Assembly: GCA_007644065.1 (NCBI GenBank)
Contig: VJWN01000003.1
Coordinates: 744,001-808,000 of the forward strand
Length of the DNA: 64,000 nt
Direction: 5' to 3'
Source of the DNA: Margaritispora aquatica
Lineage: Eukaryota; Ascomycota; Leotiomycetes; Helotiales; Discinellaceae
Under the pieces are notes generated by a model. The model saw nothing but the letters and a program-made list of their open reading frames with translations, was not told the origin of the DNA and made no database searches. This document shows, one piece after another, positions 21,061 through 33,069 of this stretch. Every line of letters starts with the position of its first letter. Position 1 is the stretch's first letter. The position numbers and the translations under genes are program-made.

Positions 21061-21822
21061 ATGCCATACAACACAACCGCCATCCTGCCTCGGCGAGAAG
21101 CCACAGGCACAACGCAGCTTCCACGTAAGTTTCTCCCACAACACCTAACAGCACCTAAACAGAACACTTAAAAGAAACCAAACAGTCTCACGAGTACGCA
21201 AAATCGTCAACCTGGACCAAGACATGAACAACTGTTCTAACGCGGCCTCGTTTGCCATCACGCTCGCAACTGTAAAAACCCCCGTCCTCCCCCTTACCGC
21301 ATTCCAAAACAACAACTCAGCTGACCTTTTTCACAGGAGATGTTCATCCAGCACCTCGCGGAGCAAGCGCACAACGTTGTGAAATCAGAGCGCAAGCCCC
21401 GCCGTAACATCCAATACCGTGATCTCGCGCAAGCCGTGCACCGCAACGACAACCTCGAGTTTCTCTCTGACATCGTTCCCAAGACCGTCCCCTTCAAGGA
21501 GGTCCGAGAGAAGAAGGCTGCTGCTTTGGCTGCTGGCACTAATGGAAGTGGCAATGGCGAGGGCTCAAAGGGCGGTGCCGAGATAGCTGAGGGAAGCAAG
21601 AGCGTGATGAATGGTACCTTGAATGGATTTGTTGAGTATGGTGCTGGCCCTTCTAAGAGTGCAGGCCCTGCCCCGGCTGCGGAGGTGGATGATGATAGCA
21701 CGATTGCGGACCCTAATGAGCAGTTGAGGATGGAAAGTAGGGGAGCTAGTGTTCGAGTTAGTAATGGCTCATCGGTCGCGAATGGCCGTCGAGGATCGGA
21801 GGACGTTGAGATGGACGACTGA
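21061..21822 (+). CDS. Histone-fold protein, Dpb3/CHRAC-like (CBF/NF-Y family)
   Basis: Three exons (21061-21124, 21186-21271, 21337-21822) give 211 residues. Residues 20-105 form an NF-YC-type histone fold. Marks are LSRVRKIVNLDQDM, SNAASFAITLATEMFIQHLAEQA and the RRNIQYRDLAQAVHRND helix followed by LEFLSDIVP. This arrangement is that of DNA polymerase epsilon subunit C (Dpb3) and the chromatin-remodelling CHRAC subunit. A low-complexity tail rich in Gly, Ser and Ala ends in an acidic EDVEMDD. It should act in the nucleus as a dimer with a Dpb4-type partner. The exact complex cannot be told from sequence alone. The gene converges on the U2 A' gene, whose stop is 280 bases away. Confidence 0.85.
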
Positions 21823-22101
21823 GTACTCTAGCGTGTGGCTGGTGAATAAACGGCATGGCATTTTGCAAATATATATCACCGCACCAATATTATGATTCCA
21901 CATGAAATCATTCAGGTTCGTATATGCATTCTCAAACGTAGGCGAAGAGCAAAAGTTCTAACTAGCCTCCTTTCATGATGAAACCAAAGCCTCCTAAACG
22001 CCCTGAATTTTGGATCGAACCATGCCATAAACTCCAATAAGATGCAAGTTGCTAATTTGCTAGTTCGGATCACAATAACCACTATAAACATCTTTCGTTC
22101 C

Positions 22102-23137
22102 TCACTCCTCCATAGCATCATCTCCTCCACCAGGGATCCGGCCTTCATTGAGTTCCTTCTCCAGCCTAATAATCTCCTGCAAGCTCTTTGCATTCCTAAT
22201 CAGATCCTCAACCCTCTTGCGCTCCTTGTCTGTCAGCTTGACTCGATAGTTCTTGGTAGAAGCTGTGGTTGAGGCGCCGTTGGCGGGTGCTACATCGAAA
22301 GTCCGAGATTTGACGCCCATGATCTGGTGTTGAGTTTAGCATTTTGTCCTATATGGAATCAAGTTGTAGCACTCACCTTGGAAGCCAAGGTAGAGGGCTC
22401 AGTAGTCGTGCCAAACATCTCCTTTGCCTTCAAACGCTCCACATCCTTAACCTTCTTATAATCCAGGAACCTAACCGCAGGACATCTCCATACAATCCAG
22501 TATCGATAGTTCTATAAACTATCAGCAACACTCCAGACCAGGTCTACCCCACTCAATCCAATTCCACTCTGCCTCCCTCTGAGCACAGTACATACCTCTT
22601 TCCTCGTAACCGGGTTGTCCAACAGCACCAAGTGCGTCAACCTTTGAAATGTAGCCAGGACATCCAGATCCGCCAACTCGGCAAAGTTATTCGCAGTCAA
22701 CACCAAGGTCGTCAGGTTAGGAATCGAATTCGCAAGCGTAGGCTGGATGGCCGCGACACGGTTGCGCGCCAGAAGCAGGGTGTGCAGACGTGGTGAGAGG
22801 GGGAAGTTGGCAAGGAGCTGGATGTCGTTGTCTGTAAAGTCGATAGCATCATGTGGCTATCCCAAAAGAATCAGCATCACTCTTCCTAAATTTGTGTTTG
22901 CTTTACACCTAGAGGAAGGGACAGCGAGGAGAACGTACACCGGCAACACCAAGGTTTTCAATAGCTGGAATTTTGTGCCCTGCAGATCCACGAAGGAATT
23001 CGATATCAACTCAGCTCGCTCAAAGTGTAGTATCATGTTCTTTTCACGCAGTACGCACCTCGGAGATCTAGCTCACGCTCTTTGAGCGGATTTAGGTAGG
23101 AGAGAGAGGACTGGATGAGTTCTGTCGTGAGCCTCAT
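22102..23137 (-). CDS. lea1: U2 snRNP A' protein, leucine-rich repeat (Lea1)
   Basis: Five exons (23137-23059, 22979-22939, 22856-22596, 22511-22377, 22323-22102) give 245 residues. It begins MRLTTELIQSSLSYLNPLKE and continues RELDLRGHKIPAIENLG, the typical start of U2A'. Leucine-rich repeats follow (NLTTLVLTANNFAELADL, then LTHLVLLDNPVTRKENYR). The LRR cap YWIVWRCPAVRFLDYKKV and a C-terminal helix with KERKRVEDLI complete the pattern. The protein binds U2 B'' and U2 snRNA stem-loop IV in the spliceosome. Length is close to human SNRPA1 (255) and yeast Lea1 (238). Exon 2 is only 41 bases. Confidence 0.95.
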
Positions 23138-23513
23138 GATGGCGATCTAGTTTGAATTACCTGTTGCTATGCCGACTTCAGTACGTTCAGTTTGGACTTT
23201 GGTTGTTTGGAAATAATTGTCCTACGGTCGTCTGCTTGACAAGGCTGAACCTCCCCCTCCAAATTTCGAGCTCGTCAAAAGGTGGAAGCGCTAAGCTAGT
23301 CCCAATCAGGCATTTAATCACAAGTAGGTATGAACAAAATACTGCGAAGAATACATGAGTATTTTTGATTTCATTATTATTCAATTGTCCAGCTTAATCT
23401 GTACCGTACTTGTTGTCAGCCCTTTGGCAATCTATGCCAAAATCTATATCTTACGCCATATGTCTTTCCTACCCTTCATACAGCCCAACTCCATTCAAAT
23501 GCAACCCATTCGC
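23138..23513. other. Short intergenic region, promoter of U2 A'
   Basis: About 375 bases between the U2 A' start and the Vps15 stop. No gene seen. It contains CCAAATTTCGAGCTCG near 23260-23275, similar to motifs noted elsewhere in the window. Confidence 0.45.
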
Positions 23514-26500
23514 TTATTGAAATACAAATATAACTCCTGACCGATCCACCGACACCATCATTCCATATGGTGACTCTAGTAATGCAATATCAAGAATTGA
23601 ATCCAAATGTGACTTGAGCAATTGCTGTTGCTGAAGGGATATCACTGTCGACCTTGGAGGTCTTCCGCTTGATGTCTTGCTGTGAGTTGAAGCTTTTGAG
23701 CTGGCACTTGCATTTGGAGCAGTGGGCCCTGGGCGTGGAAAGCGCTCAGTATTGAGGGTCAAAGAGGCAGTAGGGTGAGCCGCAGTATATGCTGGCTTAG
23801 GATCTTCTGCATCCAATCCACTGACGACCATAGAATTCTCGATCTTCCCGACATCCCAGAAGCGGATTCTTCTGTCGGATCCTCCAGTAATAACAAAGCC
23901 ATAAGTGTTTCTCGTGTCGCGATTTCCAGGCGATTCTTCAGGTGCATCGGTACCAACAAGCATAGCTCGTACTCCTCGGTCTAGACTGCTGGATCCATTC
24001 GAATCTAATGCTGTAGCGAAGCGTCCAAGCATTCCCTCCGGTTTATCCTCATCAACTGTCCACGGTTCATAGCCTTTTAATCCCTCTCTGCTCCCTCCAG
24101 CTCGATACACCTCTCTGCATTGCATCTTTTCCACGTCCCAAACAGTCACCTCGCCTTGGCCGCTACCACCTGCAACACATACCCACCGTCCTCGACCTCT
24201 GGTAGGATGCAAAGCCATTTTGTAAATAGCTGTAGCACCTGGTACTCCCCAAGCTCTGAGCCGGACCTTGAATCGCAGATCCCAAAGATCTAAAACGCCG
24301 TGAGAAGTTCCAAGAAGTAGCCAATGCCGTTTTCGGTCCACAACAAAGCAGGTGGGCGTGCCATGGTGGACTGGATTCTCTAAAGTATAAAGAATATCCA
24401 TTGATTCTCTGGAACGAAGGTCCAGAGCAAGCACACGAGACTTGTTTGTTGCTATAACAAGAGTTGACGAGGTCTCCACTTTGAAGTGGTCGGCCCAAAT
24501 TGCCATCTCGCCTTCTGGAAGCTGGTATTCTCGGAGAAGCTTGAGCTTACTGTATCGCATGGAGCCTTGACTGACACCACAGTCTACCTTGACAACATTG
24601 ATACTACCATCACTTCCACAGCTGACGAAGGTATGTGTGAATTCCACAAAACAGAGAGCAGTTATCTTTGCTTCAGGTCCGTGCTTGTGGGTCTGCCTAG
24701 ATCTATGCGCGACGTTGCGCTCTAATCTTCCGGTATCCCAAACTCTCACACACCCATCATCCCCACCAGTGAGAAAGAATTGGTGATCAGGAGCCACCGA
24801 AATATGGCGTAATGGTCCAACATGTTCAGAGAACGTAGCGACAAGCGCACCTTCAGGTCGCCAAGATCGATCAGGGTTCTGGTTGGATCCTTTATTTAAC
24901 GTCTTGCGTCGAGTAGATGGTACTATCATTGGACCGAATTCCACAACATCGCTTGGATATTTGTCAACATACATTGCATCAAGCATTTTCAGGATGCTTG
25001 GGTCATTGCCATCGTATGTGTGAGCCCCTCTATAGCGAATTTGGTCTTTAGGTTCTTCTCTCTCCCTTGCCACAAGCGAGGAAGTCCCACCGAGATGGTG
25101 TGGAAATGGTCCTTCCACTCTACCCAGCACGTTTGCCGATGTAGTTCCAGTTTCAGGAACAGATTTCATAGTTTCCGTTCGGCTCATCAAGTTGATCGCA
25201 CTTCCTTTGTGACGAATACCTCGGGCCAAGTCCTTGGAGCCTACACTAGAACCAGGCTCTATTATAGATGATCCATCATCATCGCTGCCCCTTCGAGACG
25301 GCATAGCAGCACGTAGAGATGCCCGACGGCGAATGTCTAAACCTGTATCCGGAGAGTTTGGATCTTGTGGCGAAGGTGAATATGCTGGTGAAGGTGATAC
25401 AGACAATCGAGGGTTGCGGTTACTCATTGGTGGTAGACTATTCAGCCGTGCCTTGTTGTTATTTACAGCGGATCGTCGTCGCCTCGCCACCGTATCATCG
25501 ATCGTCATTGAAGCATCAAGCAAAGCGTCCGCAATAGTGTGAGGTACCCGATCGCTGTGATCTATGATATTTTGACGTAGAGGTTCTAGTTTGGGCTCGT
25601 CAAACATGATGTTTTGTATCGTAATCTTAAGTTCACGAAGATTAACAACATTATTAAGGTGTGATGTGGGTTGAGCGGATTCCCTTGCTCGAGACATCGC
25701 GATCCGCCAAATGTACTCGCGCAAGCAGAGCAATTTGAAATCGTCCTCAGGAGACATCCCCATGTTCCTTAGCTTTGTTAACCACTGCTCGTCTTCCTCA
25801 TTCTTTGGGATTTTCTGCAAAGCGTGATTTGTAAGATCCTTGCCAGATATCGATGGGATGGTGAGATTATTTGAATCGAATGAGAATGTCCGGAGTTGAT
25901 GAACGGGCTTCCAAAATATGCCTCTATCTACCTTGGTTGCCCAGGTTATAGATAGGTCAAGTAGTGCCCGAGGCAAAGGCTTTTTCAGATTATCGAGGAG
26001 AGCAACCTCCGAGAATTCCCTCATAGGTGTTTTAAGATACTGCCTGATAAGGGGGTAGATTATACATTGGGCATCTGCAATTGAAAGGAAGAGTGTTGAA
26101 GATGAGAGAAACATAGCAGCAGCCTCCCGTATCCAAATATTGGGATGCATGGTGAAGCGGCCAACAACATCCACCAGTTCCCATATCTTAGACCTTTGAA
26201 ACAAACCCAGCTCTGCCATGCTAGCAAGAGAATATAAAACACTCTTAACCACAGATTCTTCCGGGTCAGTAAGTGCCTGAACCATCAGAGGTAGGATGAA
26301 TTCTTCTAAGCTCGTTCCACCAAGAAAGGTGGCAACCCCAATAATAGTCTCAAAAAATGCACACTTGAGCATCCAATTTCGGTCATTGAGATATGTATTT
26401 AGGTGACTGAGAATGATATCGTTCGAGTCTGCGGTACCAAAAAACATGCATAATTCTGGCACCGAGCCAAGGAAAGCTCTTCGAACTGCGGAGTCTGAGT

Positions 26501-28259
26501 CTGTAATAAGAGCTTTGGTATGACCACCAAATACCTGTACAAGATAGACGCGAGAGCTATCGAAGGCATTCGCTGCACTGGCATCAACTCCACCGTCCTC
26601 TGCCTCGGATTCGGCAGTGGGCAAAGATCCATCTGCTCTAAGGGTCGCAACCATATCAAGAAATCGGGCAGCCGATGTGGCAAGGTTACCAAGACATGCA
26701 GCGTACGTCGCTCGGATGAGCGAGCTAGGTTCAGATGTTGATCCAGGAAGAAATTGCTGCATGCGAGGGAGAATATACTCGGGAAACACATGTGCATTGA
26801 CAGGCGACACCACAGTAACAAGAGCCAGCAGCTGAGCTACTGAACGAATAGCGGTAACACGAACTATATCAGAACCATCAGATAGCATGGCTACCAGGTA
26901 AGGTAAAACCCTGTCCAATTTTGCTTCATCCGTCAGTCGCTCCGAAAATGCTAAGAGTATGTCACAAGCCCTTATTTTGGCAGTAGCTCGTGCTGTGTTT
27001 CGAATGGCAGAAGCAATTAAAGCTAGGAATATAAGAGTTCCATCATCTGCTGGCTTCCTGCCAATCACTGAAGCTTGATGTTGATTATTCGGTATGTTGA
27101 GATGGACAGGAAATGGATTCAACCCAGATGAGATCTTCGCTGCAGCTGTTGTTGGTGCTTTCTTCTCATTTTCATAACCTAGAAAATAGGAAATCTTATC
27201 GAAGTCGTAGTAGATTCGATCTATGCGCTCATCTGCTTCTCCAAATGAACGTGAAATGGGCCGTCGACCCGATGAGGGGTCAGTAATTAGGCCCATATAC
27301 TGGTGGAGAAAGCTGTAGAAGTAGTCTGGAAATACTTTCTTCCTCCAAAATGCCAAGTACTCTTCTGCTGAGTACCTTGTGTCTGGGACCAACCGAATCA
27401 TATGTGCCAACATATCTCGTACATCAGGGTCAGCAATTCGTTTAAGGTGTGCCTCCACGGGATCGTATTGGCCTTTTCTATACTTGTACATCTGACTCAG
27501 GTTGAAGATGGGTGCTTCAACGAATAATTCAGCAATGACACAGCCGGCGCTGAAAATGTCCATAGCCCATGTCACCTGCGCTTTTGAATCCGGTGTCTCT
27601 CCTGCTGCCAAAAACCGTTCCGGCGCAAGGTAGCAAGTACGTCGACCAGCCGTATCGAAGTAGTAAGAGAAGTCCGCTGGATTGTCTTCCGGCAGATGTG
27701 TAGGTTTAAACGAGGACGAAAAGTCTGAAAGGTACAGCCAATTCCATGATGTCACCAAGGTGTTTTCCGTTTTGATGTCGCCATGAAATATGTCCCTTGA
27801 GTGACAGTCACGAAGTCCACAAAGTAGTTGGAAAGCTAACCATTTTTTCTCAATGTCTTCTAAGAAGGGCCGCGTACTCATGCGATCGTAAAGGGAGCTG
27901 TATAGGTACTGTCGAACAATGTATCCATTGGTCTCAGTCTCCAGGATACGCTGGTACGCAAGCGCATTGGGAACATCTGCCAGTGCCTTTCTCTCCTCTG
28001 AACACCATAATTAGCGATTGATTATCAAAAGAAATCCGTGACTCCTACCAATAATACGGTGTTTGTATGGCTCCAAGCTCATAGCATATGGCTTGACAAA
28101 CACCTTAACAACCACAACTCCATCCTGATGTCGCGCACGAATTGCTTTCATGAACCGCGCATTTCCCAATGATTTCTCGTAAGTCAAGTCTGCGAGCTCC
28201 GGCTGATCGATACCTGCAGAGCCCGCAGAGAGCGTTGTGAGGGAAAAGCCTTGTCCCAT
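23514..28259 (-). CDS. vps15: Vps15 / PI3-kinase regulatory subunit 4, Ser/Thr kinase-like
   Basis: Two exons (28259-28049, 27997-23514) give 1564 residues. It begins MGQGFSL, the N-myristoylation signal of Vps15. I rejected the in-frame ATG six codons upstream for that reason. An N-terminal kinase domain carries VVVKVFVKP (lysine), FHGDIKTENTL (catalytic Asp near 144) and LSDFSS (DFS in place of DFG, as in Vps15 proteins generally). It ends near the CYLAPERF motif and the following lobe. HEAT repeats follow (about 300-700), then a disordered linker, then a WD40 propeller (about 1070-1564) with repeats such as GGDDGCVRVWD and ITGGSDRRIRFWD. Vps15 scaffolds the Vps34 PI3-kinase complexes in endosomal sorting and autophagy. 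The single small intron lies in the kinase N-lobe. Confidence 0.97.
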
Positions 28260-28874
28260 AGTTGCGAGAAAGCGCACGTCATGTGGGGGATATCATCTGT
28301 AAACGGCGGCGAAGCAGCTTAGGACATTTCGAGTTGTCCTGAAGCTGAAGAGCGATATGTATAGTAGTTTGAGCTTCAACCACCTCGGAAGCGCAGAATT
28401 GGCAGGGTGGGATATTTTGTTTGTCACTTGTAGGATTTAAAGAGGATGGTTACCTAAGGTAGAGAGAGGTAAGATATGGTCATGAGGCTGACGCAAGGCT
28501 ACCATGTACCTAACCGAGGGCCTACCTACTGTTCAGCGAAGGGAGATTATTAACTGTCATTAGATGTTGAGTGTGTGAGACAACTTCGCACGTTGTGAAC
28601 CTGGAGACCAATAATTGTAGGCAATTGAAGCACTATTGGGCTACAAGCACTGTTTGTAAGGGGTAATGCAAAGCACAAATTGGAAAGTTCTTCGAATGGA
28701 GGAGATACCAGATGGTTCGCTAAGGTAAGGAAGGATACTCGTATGTTTATTGGTCATATGTACTGAAGCTGTTTGTCGTTCTTATACATGCCATATCATA
28801 CAAATCTTCTTAGTTGAAGACTCCTGATGCTTAGATCTATCTTGTAATGTACGTGTTTTCCTGGCATGGCATTT
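28260..28874. other. Intergenic region upstream of Vps15
   Basis: About 615 bases, no gene seen. It holds the Vps15 promoter and the 3' end of the small protein gene to its right. Confidence 0.5.
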
Positions 28875-29459
28875 CTATGCCTTGCCCTTTCTTTTCAATT
28901 CTTCCTCCTCCTCCTTTTGAATCTGAGCATCAATTTTGGCACCCTTGCTTGGCTCGTTGCCGTGCATCTTAGCCTGTTATAGTTGTGTCAGTATTGCATG
29001 TATGAGCGCCCTCCAATAAAATATGCAGGTGGAGTCTGGATGAGCTTCTTGAGAGCTAGCCAGCTTTATGCAGACATACCGGTAACGTTGGGTCTGTCTT
29101 CAAAGCCTTTGTCTCCTCTGATTCTTCCTCTTCCTCTGCCTCACGCTACTCAGCTGTTAATACTCAACGCCTTCGGGTGCCGAGGTAGGCAATGTATTTT
29201 CGAAAGTACGGACCTTCTCTTCACGGGCCAGCTTGTTGGCAATGGTTCTCTCATCCTCTGGCGCGAATCGGGTTAGGGAAACTGTAGCACAAATAGAGTT
29301 TGAGCTGTACTCACTGGAGTCATTGGCCTTATGGCTGTTCTCCTTGCCTTCATGGAATCGAGCATCCTTCTTCTCTTGCTCGATCTCAGATTGAGGAACG
29401 TTCCTCTGGTCACCAGCCTCATAAATGGACGCTTGTCCAACTTTGGAAGTTCCGCTCAT
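28875..29459 (-). CDS. Small charged conserved fungal protein of unknown function
   Basis: Four exons (29459-29315, 29257-29214, 29145-29080, 28973-28875) give 117 residues. The model depends on a GTCCGT donor after EEK and a GAGTAG acceptor before REAEEEEE. The alternative, reading through, stops soon after LPTSAPEGVEY and leaves the C-terminal part stranded. The protein is highly hydrophilic: N-terminus SKVGQASIYEAGDQRN, centre DERTIANKLAREEK, C-terminus DPTLPAKMHGNEPSKGAKID with a KEEEEELKRKG tail. As I recall, fungi have short proteins with this layout (SxYEAGDQRN, DPTLPAxxHGNxPSKGAKID). They are uncharacterised; I suspect a disordered stress-related protein, but nothing here proves it. 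Confidence 0.75.
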
Positions 29460-30379
29460 GTTGATTGTTGTTTGTAGGGAAAAATAATACTTCAAATTGG
29501 TAGAATATGGTGTATTTGATGGCTGGAGAAATGCGAAGAATTGGCTTTATAAATGAGTGCGAAAAGAGACTTCCTACCTTACTGATTCAAGTATATGTTG
29601 ACTACTGATGACCTAGTGGTTGCCCCTCGGTGGGTTCCTGAGCTCCTCCCAAATACGTCATACATGGTTCTAGAAGTTCTTGTAGCCAAGGTTCTTTGCT
29701 TGTCAAACAATCATTGACAGCTTGTATCCAAAAATCAATCAACAGACAAGAAATTTTGCAAGATCTTCACACTGGTGAAAAGCTATGAAAGGCTATGAAA
29801 GAATACGATGCAGTACTGCGTATCATTATTTTCATCACTTTCCCCTGCAGAATGAGCCGTTCGTCATTGAAAGGCACATCTGTGCAGATGGGGCAATTCT
29901 TGAGACAATCTTTTCTATAGGAATGAAATGTTAGTAACTTGTTCAGACCAATATGTTTACTCTACGTGTGATTTTGTCACACATTAACAGAAGCTACTTA
30001 TCCCTACTTCAATTCCAATGTTCTTCTCTCGACGAAGAAAACTCGCGCTAGCCTCGAGACCTTTTCATGAATCGCAAGTGCAATATGAATTCTCGTTCCA
30101 TTCTGATGATGCAGTGCGTACAGGATGCAGTTTATCCATATGTACCAAAGCAATCTTTCTTTTTCCACACGCTGAAGGATGCGAAGACGTTTCAAACTTT
30201 CGGTTTCCCAATTCTTTTGTCAATTGTGTAGCAAATTCGCTTCCTTCCACAACTGCAGGTAGCATCTTGAGCTTTTTGATGACCAGGACTCGAGCTTCAG
30301 AAGTGTTACATCTTCTTCGAGCTTCGAAGTTTTCGGATGTTTTCAACATCGACAGGGCAACAGGGTGATCAGACTGATG
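29460..30379. other. Intergenic region, weak coding signals only
   Basis: About 920 bases. Overlapping frames at 30004-30368 exist on both strands. The minus frame at 30065-30349 might be the last part of the decayed gene described next. Nothing firm is seen. Confidence 0.35.
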
Positions 30380-31220
30380 GAAGGATGTGAGCCCTGCAAC
30401 TCATTTCCGGTCGATCCTAATTACAAGGAACATAGTTCTACAATGCCCTTGTTCCGATAGAACTTCTGGAGTTGCGCTCAGTTGTGTTCCATCGATTTCA
30501 TATTTATATCCCCTATGAATAGCACTTCATTCGATCAAGGAGTGTCGTTATGTGATATCCGATGTCGAGAGCTTGAAGAATTTCCGGAAAATCAGACGTT
30601 TCATTCTCTTGACCAGACCATTCATACTCCTCAAAAGGGATGAAATGAGCGTGAGAAAAGGACGAAACATTCATGCAATGGTCAATGCATAAGGGAAAAC
30701 TCCCAGCATTGTGAATAGATAGAAACATGTGGTGTTGTTCTTTACGCAAGGATCAAAATTTGGAATCTTTACTGTACCTTTGCTCGCCAGATCGTCGGTA
30801 GCAGTTGAGTATCTGGAAGGTGAAGAGGCAAAGCCATTGTGTTGTGCATGGCATCGATAAAGTTGTAATCGCGTGCATAGCACGTATATTGTTATTTATC
30901 ACTATAACTGGAGGCGATGGTTTTTGACTACTGTATTTCAACCATCTCGTCTTCTTTTTCAACCTCGACAAACGAGTTTCCAGCTCTTCGCATTTACCTC
31001 AGGGGTTAGCCATCAAAAGATTTCTCCACCACAGCGAGACTATGCCTCTTTTCCTTCCATATGCCTTCCATGGCCCAACACCGTTGGAAACGGCGAGGAT
31101 CCGAAAACACAATTCCATTGTGGTTATGGTTGCGACCATGAGATCCAAATTCCATGCTGTGTAATCCAGTCAAAGAAAGCAGCAGACATATCCTCCCAAG
31201 CAAAATTACATTTCAAAGAT
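30380..31220 (-). pseudogene. Probable decayed gene of unknown family
   Basis: Several minus-strand segments look protein-like but do not join in one frame. In order they are FAWEDMSAAFFDWITQ (near 31190), CEELETRLSRLKKKTRWLKY (near 30980), STATDDLASKGTVKIPNFDP (near 30790-30735), REQHHMFLSIHNAGSFPL and HFIPFEEYEWSGQENE (30745-30600), then YKYEIDGTQLSATPEVLSEQ (near 30490-30430). PNFDP and REQHH are adjacent but one base out of frame. Stops interrupt the first segments. A plausible intron (GTGCTATG to CTTCCAG, about 30880-30810) lies between two of them. I cannot name the family. It could be a real gene with introns I failed to find, a frameshifted gene, or chance. Confidence 0.35.
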
Positions 31221-33069
31221 TGAAATCAACAAAGATTCAGTGAGTCCCAAATCTTTTCAAATACTTCCCTCGATAGTGCTAAATCCCATCAAGTTACCAG
31301 GTGCTGTCTATTGATTGTAGACTCACTTCCAATGCATGAAACTTCGATCACTAAAAAGTCACAGCCAGACTATATCGTATTGTGGGTAGGAGGATATGGT
31401 ACTTTGATATCTGAACTCCCGAAGCACTTGGATCATCTCCATGCTCATGCACTGAGACGCTTGGTATTGCTGCTTAGCAAACATAAAAGGATTCGATAAC
31501 GACTTGGATCAAGTTTGAGACTTTATAAGCTCTTCCTGATCTTTCATAATTCCTCCGGGCCCTCGGTTGTCAACCCTTGATTCTTGGAAGTGAGATATGA
31601 TTGGTCTTATCTCAACAATTGCTCCATGTTTTCACATCTGGATCGAAGTCAACGGGAGCTTGCTACGACCTCATTTTGTTTCAAAGTACCTAGACTCAAT
31701 CAAGCGGTTCTATCAACTATAATGCCACAGGACATCAACCGAAGCCTCTTGGAGCTTTTGAAGCATCCACCGGCCTCCATGAAGCCAATGAGACACTCAG
31801 AAACCCTCCAAATACAGTAAGTCCTCAATCTGGAAATCTGGTCTACAATTAGCTTTTAGCTTGTGGGCTTTTGTGCAAAGTGAAAGAGCTTGATCAATTC
31901 AGCGCAAAGAACCCGATTAGTGTCCGTGATGTATGAGTGTGTCAATCTGATGTGGTGGATTATTTTCATTGAAAGCCCAAAGATAGATATTTAACCGCTA
32001 TTGACGGCAGCCTTCTATCAGATATACTCGGTCACATTGACAATCATAACACATAAATGCAAGGTATCGCTTACCTTACCTGCAGTCAAGAATAATGCAG
32101 AAAGACTTTGTTTTTGTCTCCAAGACCCGACCAATCAAATCTCAATACTTTTTGCAATGCAAACCCTCCCTTCGAGCTTGAAGCTGTTTGTTGACAAGCC
32201 CCCTTTTTAGTGTGCTGCTAGCTGATGCACCCATTTCAAAACCACTGCATCTCTGATCTTTCTCTCTCCACCCAAGCCAACATCTCCACTACTGCTGTCA
32301 AGTCCCAGCCACCTCAAAATCTGGATGATGCTGAATGCCCCCCAACTGCCCCTGTAAAACGCATCAGCCGCTTGGCCACTCCGCTTTCGTACCTAGATGG
32401 TGCTTTTTAGCCTGGCCTATTCGTCAAACAAGCTCTCCACTCGAATCTCGTTTTCCTCTTCTGTCTCTGGTTGTTGTCCACCTCATCCTTTGCTTTGCAG
32501 CCTTCGTGTTTGCTGTTTGGGCCTGAGTGAGAGCTGAGCTGGCTTGTCATCCCGTTGTCTCCTTCCCCCCATTGTGTGTCGAGGCATTGCGAAAATTCAA
32601 CCACCACTGCCCCCAGTCTATCTCCCACTGGTGCATCGTTCCTTCCTGCCACGACCACGGCCCAAACCCAAATCGCTCGCTCTGCAGCCGTCGCTCTCTC
32701 ATTTCGAACTATCGCCCACCGACCACCACACTCTTTTTCTGCCCACCCTTTTCAGTAGTCATTCATTTGGACTTCACTTCATTGCCCAAGAGTCTTTACG
32801 GCTCCTTGCGTTCTTGGGCTATTTTCGTTAGTGATTATTGTATTCGATCGGTTGGGGAAGTTTTTGTTTACGTCGTTGCTAGAGGAGGACAAAATCAAAT
32901 CGCGAAACATTCGGAGCGCGTTGATGAGTGAGGAGGGCAGCCGACAAAACGAAACATGAGGGAGGAATTCTTGGAAAAGAGCCACGACAGTACCATCCAT
33001 CTTGTCTCTTCCGATAATGCGGCCTGCTTCAAGACAGGAGAATCTTTAATATCGACGTGCGAGTCAACA
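31221..33069. other. Intergenic region and long 5' leader of the SH3 protein gene
   Basis: About 1.85 kb without a firm gene. The part from about 32230 to 32800 is strikingly CT-rich on the plus strand, as in fungal core promoters and 5' leaders. Several short open frames overlap there in all frames and look non-coding. An in-frame ATG at 32956 precedes the chosen start of the SH3 protein. Confidence 0.5.

Noticed and set aside
30018..30368. A 116-codon plus-strand frame
   Set aside because: It is antisense to another frame of similar length and neither has recognised features. Codon and residue composition look random.
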